A stretch of DNA of 64,000 bases from DATAEG01 sp963703085 (lineage in GTDB: Bacteria > Actinomycetota > Actinomycetes > Mycobacteriales > Jatrophihabitantaceae): positions 1,426,001-1,490,000 of the forward strand of contig OY969789.1 in the NCBI GenBank assembly GCA_963703085.1, written 5' to 3'. This document shows positions 9,000-16,195 of this stretch, one piece after another (position 1 is the first letter of the stretch; the number at the start of each line of letters is the position of its first letter). Both the position numbers and the translations under genes were made by a program. A model generated the notes under the pieces. The model saw only the letters and a program-made list of their open reading frames with translations, was not told the DNA's origin and did no database searches.

Positions 9000-9769
9000 C
9001 ACGAGCCCTTCGGGGGGACGACCTGGAAGTAGACGGCCGTGATGACGAAGTTGACGAAGAACAGCAGCATGAAGGTGATCACGACAGACTGATTCACTGC
9101 GTCGCCGACACCCTTGGGACCGCCGCCGGCGTTGAGGCCCTTGTAGGAAGCGACTATCGCGGCGATGGCGCCGAACAGCAGCGCCTTGATCTCGCCGGTC
9201 CACAGGTCGGACAGTTGAGCCAGCGCGGAGAAGCTGGCGAGGTAGGCGCCCGGAGTGCCGCCCTGGAGGATCACGTTGAAGAAGTAGCCGCCCACCACGC
9301 CGACCACACTGACCAGTCCGTTCAGGGCGACCGAGACGAGCATGCAGGCGAGCACCCGCGGCACGACGAGACGTTGCACCGGGGATATGCCCAGCACCTC
9401 CATCGCGTCGATCTCGTCGCGGATCTTGCGGCTGCCGAGGTCCGCGCAGATTGCCGAGCCGCCGGCGCCGGCGATCAGCAGGGCGGTGACGATCGGGCTC
9501 GCTTCCCGGATGACCGCCAGCACGCTCGCCGCGCCGGTGAACGACTGCGCACCGAGTTGCCTGGTCAGGCTGCCGAGCTGCAGCGCGATGACCGCGCCGA
9601 ACGGGACAGCGACCAGTGCTGTGGGCAGGATGGTGACGCTCGCGATGAACCAGGCCTGCTGGATAAATTCGCGTACCTGGAACGGTCGCCGGAAGGTGAG
9701 CCGGGCGACGTCCAGGCCGAGCGCGAAGAGCCGCCCACTCTGCTGGATCGGGGCCGAGAGCTGGGTCAT
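8999..9769 (-). CDS. yrbEA: YrbE/MlaE-type ABC permease, first copy (YrbEA)
   Basis: The protein has 256 residues from the ATG at 9769 (MTQLSAPIQQSG). The frame extends upstream to 10138, but that sequence is a shadow of mceG. It contains the MlaE domain: an N-terminal amphipathic segment with FIQQAWFIASV, several membrane helices, and the coupling loop with SRKIRDEIDAMEVLGISPV. It follows mceG by 13 bases. YrbEA and YrbEB together form the permease dimer of the Mce lipid importer. Confidence 0.93.
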   Translation of the reverse strand: MTQLSAPIQQSGRLFALGLDVARLTFRRPFQVREFIQQAWFIASVTILPTALVAVPFGAVIALQLGSLTRQLGAQSFTGAASVLAVIREASPIVTALLIAGAGGSAICADLGSRKIRDEIDAMEVLGISPVQRLVVPRVLACMLVSVALNGLVSVVGVVGGYFFNVILQGGTPGAYLASFSALAQLSDLWTGEIKALLFGAIAAIVASYKGLNAGGGPKGVGDAVNQSVVITFMLLFFVNFVITAVYFQVVPPKGS

Positions 9770-9782
9770 CTGCGGCACCTGG

Positions 9783-10913
9783 TCATCGGTCGACCTCGTC
9801 GGCGGTGGCGACCGAGCCGTCACCGCTGTGGTACTCAGGCAGTTCGCCGATCCCGGTCTTGGCGCGCTCGGACACGCGCCGCAGCCGGCCGTGCCGTGCC
9901 GGTTGGGCGGGCTGGTACCCATCGCTCTCCAGAGCTGCCCGGGCGGCTGCCTGCGCCTTCTCCGGCAGGGTGTGCAGCATCTTCGCGACCCGCTCCTGCC
10001 GGCGTAGCGCGGCCTGGCGGACCGGAAGTCCCGGGGAGGGCTGCAACTGCGGCGGCACACTCGGCCCGCCGCCGCCCTTCGGTGCGGTCCCGGCGGCAGG
10101 CTCCGCGTCGACGTCGATGGAGGCCAGTTCGGCGGCAACCTGTGCGGCGTCCTTCTCCTCGCTCATGCCGATCGGGCCTTCGCGACGGCCGTTGAGGAAC
10201 TGCTGCACCACTGGCTCGTCGGAGGTGAGCAGCACCTCGCGGGGCCCGAACATGACGAGTTTGCGCAGGAACAGCAAGCCGAGGTTGTCCGGCACGGTGC
10301 GGGCGATGCCGATGTCGTGGGTGACGATCAGGAACGTGGCGTCGGTCTGGGCGTTCAGGTCGACGATCAGCTGGCTGATGTAGGACACCCGCACCGGGTC
10401 GAGTCCGGAGTCCGGCTCGTCGAACAGGATGATCTCCGGGTCCAGAACCAGCGCACGGGCCAGGCCGGCCCGCTTCCGCATCCCGCCGGAGATCTCACCG
10501 GGCAGCTTCTTGTCGGTACCGCTGAGGCCGACCATCTCCATCTTTTCCAGGACGATGTCCCGGATCTCGCCCTCGCTCTTGCGGGTGTGCTCGCGCAGCG
10601 GGAAGGCGATGTTGTCGTACAGGGTCATCGACCCGAACAACGCCCCGTCCTGGAACAGCACCCCGAACAGCTTGCGGGTCTCGTAGAGCTGGTGCTCGCG
10701 ACAACGCACGAGGTCGACGTCCTGGATGACGATCGATCCGCGCTCCGGCTTGAGCAGCCCGACCAGCGATTTGAGGAAGACCGACTTGCCGGTGCCGGAC
10801 GGGCCGAGCAGGACAGAGATTTCGCCGGGCGGCAGGGTGAGGGTGACATCGGACCAGATGTTCTGCTTACCGAAGGACTTCGTCAGCCCGTCGACAGCGA
10901 CCTCGACTCCCAC
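9783..10913 (-). CDS. mceG: Mce transporter ATPase (MceG/Mkl family)
   Basis: The protein has 376 residues and a GTG start at 10913 behind a purine-rich GGAAGGGGG. The ABC ATPase domain covers about residues 1-245: Walker A GPSGTGKS (37-44), a Q-loop around FQDG (87-90), signature ISGGM (141-145), Walker B IILFDEP (161-167) and H-loop His199. The D-loop region GLDPV also fits. A Pro/Ala/Gly-rich tail of about 120 residues is longer than in many ABC ATPases and resembles the C-terminal extension of MceG, which serves all Mce systems in mycobacteria. Here it heads the mce operon and lies next to rplL. The M. tuberculosis homologue (mkl) is also close to rplJ-rplL, so the linkage is old. Confidence 0.93.
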   Translation of the reverse strand: MGVEVAVDGLTKSFGKQNIWSDVTLTLPPGEISVLLGPSGTGKSVFLKSLVGLLKPERGSIVIQDVDLVRCREHQLYETRKLFGVLFQDGALFGSMTLYDNIAFPLREHTRKSEGEIRDIVLEKMEMVGLSGTDKKLPGEISGGMRKRAGLARALVLDPEIILFDEPDSGLDPVRVSYISQLIVDLNAQTDATFLIVTHDIGIARTVPDNLGLLFLRKLVMFGPREVLLTSDEPVVQQFLNGRREGPIGMSEEKDAAQVAAELASIDVDAEPAAGTAPKGGGGPSVPPQLQPSPGLPVRQAALRRQERVAKMLHTLPEKAQAAARAALESDGYQPAQPARHGRLRRVSERAKTGIGELPEYHSGDGSVATADEVDR

Positions 10914-10989
10914 CCCGCCCCCTTCCGCGCGCCAGTGCTCTGGTCAAGTGGGAAATGAGCGCACGCGGCGCTCGGTAGTTCAACGAGAC

Positions 10990-11018
10990 TTCCTACCGGT
11001 CGGTAACGCCGGACACAA
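10990..11018 (-). promoter_or_regulatory. Candidate promoter of the mce operon
   Basis: On the minus strand TTGTGT (11013-11018) and TAGGAA (10990-10995) are separated by 17 bases, a plausible sigma-A type pair. It lies about 75 bases before the mceG start and after the rplL terminator, as expected for a separate operon promoter. The -10 is imperfect, so this is a prediction by eye. Confidence 0.35.
10994..11005. promoter_or_regulatory. Inverted repeat TACCG-GT-CGGTA, possible repressor operator
   Basis: The palindrome fills the space between the candidate -35 and -10 of mceG and touches the -10. Inverted ACCG/CGGT half-sites are common among TetR-family operators, and known mce operons are controlled by TetR or GntR-type repressors. 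No regulator gene is present in the window, so the cognate protein is unknown. Confidence 0.3.
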
Positions 11019-11077
11019 CCTCGCGCCTCCGCCCGGCGACTCAGGGGAGGCGCGCGGACACATCGCGCACATAGGAA

Positions 11078-11119
11078 CGTCTCAGGGGCGGGCACCATTG
11101 GGTGCCCGCCCCTGAGACG
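11078..11119 (-). terminator. Terminator after rplJ-rplL
   Basis: There is a perfect 19-base-pair inverted repeat (11078-11096 and 11101-11119) with a 4-base loop (ATTG), 59 bases downstream of the rplL stop. On the minus strand it is followed by TTCCTAT. The stem is very GC-rich and could also work for transcription from the other side. It separates the ribosomal operon from mceG. Confidence 0.8.
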
Positions 11120-11178
11120 GTCATTCAGGTACTACCGCGCAGGAACCTCGTCGATTCCTACTGCGCGATCAGCTCGCT

Positions 11179-11565
11179 CTATTTAACCGTCACCGTGGCG
11201 CCGGCGGCCTCGAGGACCTCCTTGGCCTTGTCGGCGGCGTCCTTGGCGACCTTCTCCAGAACCGGCTTGGGCGCCCCGTCGACCAGGTCCTTGGCCTCCT
11301 TGAGACCGAGGCTGGTGAGGGTGCGCACCTCCTTGATGACCTGGATCTTCTTGTCGCCCGCGGCGTCGAGGATGACGTCGAACTCGTCCTGCTCGGGAGC
11401 CGCCTCGGCGACCGGAGCAGCGCCACCGCCGGCCGCGGCGACGGCGACCGGTGCGGCCGCGGTGACGTCGAAGGTGTCCTCGAACTGCTTCACGAAATCA
11501 GAGAGCTCGAGCAGCGTCATTTCCTTGAACGCGTCGAGCAGCTCGTCGGTGCTGAGCTTCGCCAT
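11179..11565 (-). CDS. rplL: 50S ribosomal protein L7/L12
   Basis: The protein has 128 residues. The N-terminal dimerisation helices (MAKLSTDELLDAFKEM) are joined by an Ala/Pro-rich hinge (about 38-55) to the C-terminal factor-binding domain with GLKEAKDLVDGAPKPV and the terminal GATVTVK. L7/L12 forms the ribosomal stalk on L10 and recruits translation GTPases. It follows rplJ by 51 bases and precedes a strong hairpin terminator, so rplJ-rplL is one unit. Length and motifs match the family exactly. Confidence 0.98.
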   Translation of the reverse strand: MAKLSTDELLDAFKEMTLLELSDFVKQFEDTFDVTAAAPVAVAAAGGGAAPVAEAAPEQDEFDVILDAAGDKKIQVIKEVRTLTSLGLKEAKDLVDGAPKPVLEKVAKDAADKAKEVLEAAGATVTVK

Positions 11566-11616
11566 GGTGGCGTCCTTTCTTTTCTGCCGGATGAGCCGGC
11601 GATTCGATGGGTGTAC

Positions 11617-12234
11617 TTACTCCGCCGGCTCGGCGGGAGTTTCTGGTGACTCGCTCGGCGCGGCTGCGCCGTCCGGCGACGTCGGCTCGGGCGACTCGAC
11701 CGTGGCAGTTGCCCCGGTCTCGGGTGGCTTCTTCTCCTCCAGCGCCTTGGCCAAGCGGGCGACCTGCGAGAGCGGGGCCTGGAACAGCCCGGCCGCACGG
11801 GTCGGCAGCGCCTTGAGTGCTCCGGCCAGCTTGGCCAGCAACACCTCGCGGGATTCCAGGTCCGCGATCCGGCCGATCTCGGCCGGGCTCAGCGCCTTGC
11901 CGTCCAGCAAACCGCCCTTGATCACCAACAGCGGGTTTGCTCTGGAAAAGTCGCGTAGCCCCTTGGCGGCCTCTACCGGGTCGCCCCCGACGAACGCGAT
12001 GGCCGTCGGGCCCACCAGCAACTCGTCGTCGATGGTGACTCCGGCATCGGCAGCGGCCCGCTTCGTCAACGTGTTCTTGACGACGGCGTAAGTGGTCTGG
12101 CCACCCAACGCGCGGCGCAGCTCACTGATCTGCTTGACGGTCAGCCCGCGGTACTCGGTCACTACTGCGGCGTGAGACGAGGTGAAATGCTCTGCCAGCT
12201 CTGCGACAGTCTGTACTTTCTCGGTGGTCGGCAC
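11617..12234 (-). CDS. rplJ: 50S ribosomal protein L10
   Basis: The protein has 205 residues. The globular L10 domain covers about 1-135 (TEYRGLTVKQISELRRAL and VVKNTLTKRAA are typical), then the alpha-8 spine that binds L7/L12 dimers. A disordered, Pro/Glu/Ala-rich tail of about 35 residues (ending in ETPAEPAE) extends beyond the usual end. L10 anchors the stalk and autoregulates its own mRNA by binding a leader. A leader-like structure lies directly upstream, and the likely promoter is inside the 3' end of the CHAT gene. Confidence 0.97.
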   Translation of the reverse strand: MPTTEKVQTVAELAEHFTSSHAAVVTEYRGLTVKQISELRRALGGQTTYAVVKNTLTKRAAADAGVTIDDELLVGPTAIAFVGGDPVEAAKGLRDFSRANPLLVIKGGLLDGKALSPAEIGRIADLESREVLLAKLAGALKALPTRAAGLFQAPLSQVARLAKALEEKKPPETGATATVESPEPTSPDGAAAPSESPETPAEPAE

Positions 12235-12320
12235 GTTCCTCCTCTCCTCATGTCTCGTGCATCGGCCCGTCGATCACGGGTCGCGGCGCGAACACGCCGA
12301 GCGACTCAGGAGAATCAGGA

Positions 12321-12470
12321 TGCGGTCTCCGGCGCAGGGCACGGACCGCAGTGCGTCGCCATGACGGAGACGCGCATCGAACCGTCCAACCTGCGCGGGC
12401 CGCTCCCAGCGCTCCGGGAGTCGTTCGGCTGCGTGTGCGCACGCAGCGACCAGCGGTCTTCGGTGGATCA
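12321..12470 (-). promoter_or_regulatory. Ribosomal protein L10 leader (predicted)
   Basis: The minus-strand RNA before rplJ contains a CACCGAAGACCGCTGG element (around 12449-12464), a perfect hairpin GCTGCGTG/CACGCAGC with a 4-base loop, and a later hairpin closing TGCGGTC with GACCGCA (12321-12327/12344-12350) that contains a second GGAGACCGCA. Repeated GAAGACCGC-type elements resemble the kink-turn part of L10 leaders, by which free L10-L12 represses rplJ. The match is by eye; a covariance-model search would settle it. Confidence 0.5.
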
Positions 12471-12474
12471 GTGC

Positions 12475-15093
12475 TCAACGATACGGGCTGCTCCGACGAG
12501 CCGCCAAATCGGTGTCGGCTGACGATTGCGGCGCCGCGGTGCGGGCGCTCCACGACGAACCGAAGCAGACGAACGGCACCGGCGTGGCGGCGTCATGCCC
12601 GGCAAGCGCACCGGACAACGCCTCCGCCGACCCGATGCCCTTCGCGAGCCGCTGGTGATAGCCGGCCATGACGTCGGCGGCATCGTCATCGCCGACCCGC
12701 GCCACGCCGGCGACGACACTGCGCACACCGAAGTGCAGCAACACACTGGTCAGGCCGAGGGCCTCGTCGCCGGGGCGCAGCGTGGCCCGGCCGAGCTCGC
12801 AGGCGGACAGGACGACGTGGGAGACCCGCCCGGCATCCGGGTCCAATTCGTGCGCGAAGAGCGGGCCGTCACTGAGCCGGACCGACGAGAACAGCGGGCT
12901 GTCCGGTTGATGCAGGCCGTGGGCTGCGACGTGCAGCAAGTCTGCACCGGCGACGGCTGAGCGGACGACGCCACGGTCCGCCGCGGGGTCGTGGTGCACC
13001 CGCGCGCCGGGCCATACCGCAGCGACCGATCCGACCTCGTCGCGGGCGCGGGCCAGCGCCGGCCCGGCCAGCGCGACGACCTGGGGCGCGACGACCGCCG
13101 GGACCGTCGCCGTCCGGCACCATGCACTCGCCGACGTCGCCACGACGGTGGGCACGCCGCGGCGGGAGGGCAGCGCGTTCCACGGCACCATGCCCAGCTC
13201 GCCCACCGGCACGACCACAGCGCACCGATCGGCCAGCGGGAGTGCCCCGAGCAGTTCGCGATCCAACCGACCGAGGCTGGTGGCCAGCGATGCCTGCGCC
13301 GCCTGCCGCATCGCCGGCGGCACCCGAGCCAGGGCGAGCAGGTCCAGATCGGCGCGCACCCGCCGGATCAGTCCGCTGACTTCTGCCGCCGAGCCGAGTG
13401 AATGCAAGCTCGTCCGCGTCGGTCCGAGCACCACCGCCCCGAGCCGGCCTGCGGACATCACGTAGACGACGAGGTCGGCGTCTGTCTGCCGAACCGTCGC
13501 GGCGAGTTCGGCGATGCCCGCGACCGCCTCGGCGTGCCCGGAACCGTCGGCGGTCCAGGCCCGGTCACGCAGCTGTTGCTGCAACTGGGCAATGGTGCGC
13601 CGATCCGCGGCCTCGGCAGCCGGATCCTGCCCGGCGCGTCCCTCCCGCGCCGCGTCGACGGCCATCCGCAGTTGGCTGAGCAACTCGGCATCCTGTGGGT
13701 CGGCGGGTGGCCGCAGCGACACCATCCGGCTGCTGGTGGCCCGGCCCCGCTCGGCGGCGAGCAGCACCTCGCCGGGATGCCCAGAGCGCAAGGCCGTGGC
13801 CAGGTCGAGCTCGGCAATGCGCCGACCGTGTACCGCGCTGGCCGTCTGCAGGTCGATGCTGCCGAACCGCGCCTGGTAGGACGCCAGCTCTGCGAGCCCG
13901 GTACGCAGCTCGCGGCGCGCGTCGCCGACGGCGCCCGAGGCCAGCCCGAGTTCGGCTCGCACCAGCCGGGCGTGCAGTCGCGCGGAGATCGGGTCACCCC
14001 GGCGCAGCGGCCCGGCCCGACCGGCCATCTCCGTTGCGTAGGTGATGTGCCCAGCGCGGAGATAGGCCTGCGCAGCGAGCCGGTACGCAGTGGCGGTGTC
14101 GGTGCTCGGCCCGCTACTGCTCAATTCTTGGGCGACGTCGAGCGCCGGGCCGACCAGCCGCATCCCCGGTCGACCGTCGGCGAGGTCGGCCTGGATCAAC
14201 ATCAGCTGCGCACGCCGCTGCCATCGCTGGCTGCCCCGCCGCCGGAAACGATCACGAGCCTTCGCCGCAAGGCGACGTGCCTCGCTCACTTCCCCGCTGA
14301 GCAGCGCACACTCCGCCCGGGCCAGCTCCACCTCGGCCACGTCCTGCCACTGGCGTTGCTTGCGCAGCAGCACTTCGGCGTCCAGCAGTGTTTCGCCGGC
14401 TTCACGGATCAGGCCGGCCTCGACGAGCACCCGTGCGCGGTCCAGCTCACCGGCCCCGAACCGGTGCGGTGCTTCGCGGGCAGCGCTGTCCAACAACGCG
14501 AGGCCCTTGGGCACATTGCCGGCGAGGAACTCCAGGTAACCGAGGTTGTGCTTGGCCTTGTACGTCTCGAGCGGCAAGTGCGCGTCCTGGGCGGCGGCCA
14601 CTGCGCGAGTCAGGTCGGCCCGGGCGTTGCCCAGGGCACCGCGATAGAGATGCAGCGCGCCGCGATTGAGCAACACCAGGGTGCGGTCGAACGACGAGCC
14701 GTGCGACAGGTGCGCGGCCGCGCTGTCCAAGTGCTCCAATGCGACGTCGAGATTTCCTGACCGCATTGCCATCAGCCCCTGCTGGCCGCTCACCAACAAG
14801 GCGAGTTCGCCGTCCCCGAGCTGGTCGCTCAGTTCACGCGCCTGATCCAGGGTCGCGGTACTGGCCGCGATGCCGTGCATCTCCGCTTGATTGTGCGCCA
14901 GAGTCAGCAGGATCCGGGTCTTCAGGGCACGGCTGCCCGGATCGTCGTCATCGTCGAGCCTGTTCAGCGCCGTCAACAGCAGCCGGATCGCCCGGGACGG
15001 CCGGCTCAGATTGCTCTCCCGGCTCGCCTGCTCGTGCAACTCCCTCGCGATCTGCAGCGCGATGGATCCTGAGCCGGACACCGAAACGGGCAT
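12475..15093 (-). CDS. TPR-repeat CHAT domain protein (caspase-like protease)
   Basis: The protein has 872 residues from the ATG at 15093, 20 bases after the preceding gene. The frame is open further upstream (to 15291) but overlaps that gene. Roughly the first 450 residues are helical repeats of TPR type (for example ALEHLDSAAAHL, RGALGNARADLTRAV). After a coiled region with many Gln/Arg (about 520-560) comes the CHAT domain. Its dyad is intact: His725 in LLHVAAHG and Cys765 in VVLSACELG. CHAT proteases are relatives of caspases and separases, and TPR-CHAT proteins are often activated in stress or anti-phage signalling. There is no signal peptide, so it is probably cytoplasmic. It is the last gene of a four-gene unit with a subtilase, a sigma factor and a 164-residue protein. 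Substrate and trigger are unknown. Confidence 0.88.
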   Translation of the reverse strand: MPVSVSGSGSIALQIARELHEQASRESNLSRPSRAIRLLLTALNRLDDDDDPGSRALKTRILLTLAHNQAEMHGIAASTATLDQARELSDQLGDGELALLVSGQQGLMAMRSGNLDVALEHLDSAAAHLSHGSSFDRTLVLLNRGALHLYRGALGNARADLTRAVAAAQDAHLPLETYKAKHNLGYLEFLAGNVPKGLALLDSAAREAPHRFGAGELDRARVLVEAGLIREAGETLLDAEVLLRKQRQWQDVAEVELARAECALLSGEVSEARRLAAKARDRFRRRGSQRWQRRAQLMLIQADLADGRPGMRLVGPALDVAQELSSSGPSTDTATAYRLAAQAYLRAGHITYATEMAGRAGPLRRGDPISARLHARLVRAELGLASGAVGDARRELRTGLAELASYQARFGSIDLQTASAVHGRRIAELDLATALRSGHPGEVLLAAERGRATSSRMVSLRPPADPQDAELLSQLRMAVDAAREGRAGQDPAAEAADRRTIAQLQQQLRDRAWTADGSGHAEAVAGIAELAATVRQTDADLVVYVMSAGRLGAVVLGPTRTSLHSLGSAAEVSGLIRRVRADLDLLALARVPPAMRQAAQASLATSLGRLDRELLGALPLADRCAVVVPVGELGMVPWNALPSRRGVPTVVATSASAWCRTATVPAVVAPQVVALAGPALARARDEVGSVAAVWPGARVHHDPAADRGVVRSAVAGADLLHVAAHGLHQPDSPLFSSVRLSDGPLFAHELDPDAGRVSHVVLSACELGRATLRPGDEALGLTSVLLHFGVRSVVAGVARVGDDDAADVMAGYHQRLAKGIGSAEALSGALAGHDAATPVPFVCFGSSWSARTAAPQSSADTDLAARRSSPYR
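12478..12507 (-). promoter_or_regulatory. Predicted rplJ-rplL promoter inside the CHAT gene
   Basis: On the minus strand TTGGCG (12502-12507) and TATCGT (12478-12483) are 18 bases apart, a good sigma-A pair. Transcription would begin around 12469-12471, just past the CHAT stop codon and right at the start of the L10 leader. The two hexamers lie within the last eleven codons and stop region of the CHAT gene. Confidence 0.5.
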
Positions 15094-15113
15094 GGGGACT
15101 CTCGCCGGCTCCC

Positions 15114-15608
15114 TCAGATCAGCAGGGACGGGGTGATGACCGGCGAGCCGTCGATCGGACGAAGGACGAACTGCGCGAGTCCGCGTGCCACGTCCTCGAA
15201 CACGAAGCGGCCGTCGGCGTCGGCGACCGTGTGCTGCGACCCACCTTCCCGGCGCAGCTCTACGGGCAATCCGGCACCGGGCGCCGCCCATCCGTCGACC
15301 CGGACCTTGCCTGCGCCGGACGGGCTGATGGTGACCATGGTCGTGAGCCGGGAACTGGAGAAGGTGATCGTCTCAACACCTGCAGGTGCCTCGGCGCGCG
15401 CCGCGGAAGAGACACCGGCGTCCCAGCGCTGCAGCTCGGCGACCTCGGCCTCGAGCGCGTCGAGGGTGATGGTGAACTGGCTACGCGCGACAAGGTCATC
15501 AGGAACCGGATCGATTGCGTTGTACAGCGCGGCCAGCCGGTCGAGAATCCGTTGATCACTGCGGTCCAGCGCGGCCGAGGCACCGTCGTCGGGCAGGTTC
15601 GTGGTCAT
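15114..15608 (-). CDS. Unknown 164-residue protein, helical N-terminus plus beta domain
   Basis: The start at 15608 overlaps the sigma-factor stop (ATGA), so translation is probably coupled to it. The first 65 or so residues are helical and acidic, with LAALYNAIDPVPDDLVARSQ followed by a heptad-like TLDALEAEVAELQRW. The C-terminal half (about 85-160) is beta-rich with alternating Gly/Val/Arg (VDGWAAPGAGLPVELR, then ADADGRFVFEDVARG), like carboxypeptidase-regulatory or transthyretin-type folds. There are no membrane segments and no zinc-binding motif typical of ZAS anti-sigma factors. Its position right after an ECF-type sigma factor is where anti-sigma genes usually lie, so an anti-sigma or an adaptor to the CHAT protein are both possible. 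I cannot assign a function. Confidence 0.7.
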   Translation of the reverse strand: MTTNLPDDGASAALDRSDQRILDRLAALYNAIDPVPDDLVARSQFTITLDALEAEVAELQRWDAGVSSAARAEAPAGVETITFSSSRLTTMVTISPSGAGKVRVDGWAAPGAGLPVELRREGGSQHTVADADGRFVFEDVARGLAQFVLRPIDGSPVITPSLLI

Positions 15609-16195
15609 TCGGTCCCCCAAGTTGGATCGGCGCCGAGCAGCGACCGGAGCTTGGCAAGGCAGCGGCCCCGCGTAGGGCCGATACTGCCGACCGGCATCCC
15701 GAGCGCTTCCGCGACTGCGGAGTAGTCCGGGCGATCGGCGAAGGCGATGACTCGCAGCAGTTGCTGACAACGCTCGGGCAGCGCGGCGACGTTGCGCCAC
15801 AGCACCGCGTCCTCAGCTCTGGTCAACACGACGTGCTCGGGCTGCTCCGCCACCGCGGCAGGCTCGTTCAGATCGTCGCTATCCGTGGGGTCCACCTTGC
15901 GTTGCCGAGCCACCACTCGCCATGCCTCACGGCGAACCGTCACGACCAGCCAATGCAGCACCGCCTGTGGACTGCTGATCGTCGGCGCATGGCGCACCAG
16001 AGCAAGCCATGACGTCTGCACGACGTCCTCGGCGCTATGCGCATCCAGCCGCTGCGCGCGAGCGGTATGCCACAGGATTGGGGTGAGCAGCGTGACGAGG
16101 TCGGCCATCTTGCTCTCATCACCGCCGCGGAACTCCTCGAACAGCACGCCCGCTCGGGTCGCCAACGTCTCGGGTACCGGGGCCGTGTCGATCAT
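15605..16195 (-). CDS. ECF-type RNA polymerase sigma factor
   Basis: The protein has 196 residues. Region 2 covers about 25-100: AEDVVQTSWLALVRH is the core-binding and -10 recognition helix area, and HWLVVTVRREAWRVVARQRK is region 2.3-2.4. An acidic linker follows, then region 4 (about 130-185) with a helix-turn-helix at YSAVAEALGMPVGSIGPTRGRCLAKLRSLL, here split in description because it is long: the turn is GMPVGSIG. There is no region 1 or 3, as in ECF sigmas. It overlaps both neighbours by 4 bases, so it is made with the S8 protease and the 164-residue protein. It most likely controls its own operon. No clear ECF promoter could be recognised upstream. Confidence 0.9.
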   Translation of the reverse strand: MIDTAPVPETLATRAGVLFEEFRGGDESKMADLVTLLTPILWHTARAQRLDAHSAEDVVQTSWLALVRHAPTISSPQAVLHWLVVTVRREAWRVVARQRKVDPTDSDDLNEPAAVAEQPEHVVLTRAEDAVLWRNVAALPERCQQLLRVIAFADRPDYSAVAEALGMPVGSIGPTRGRCLAKLRSLLGADPTWGTE

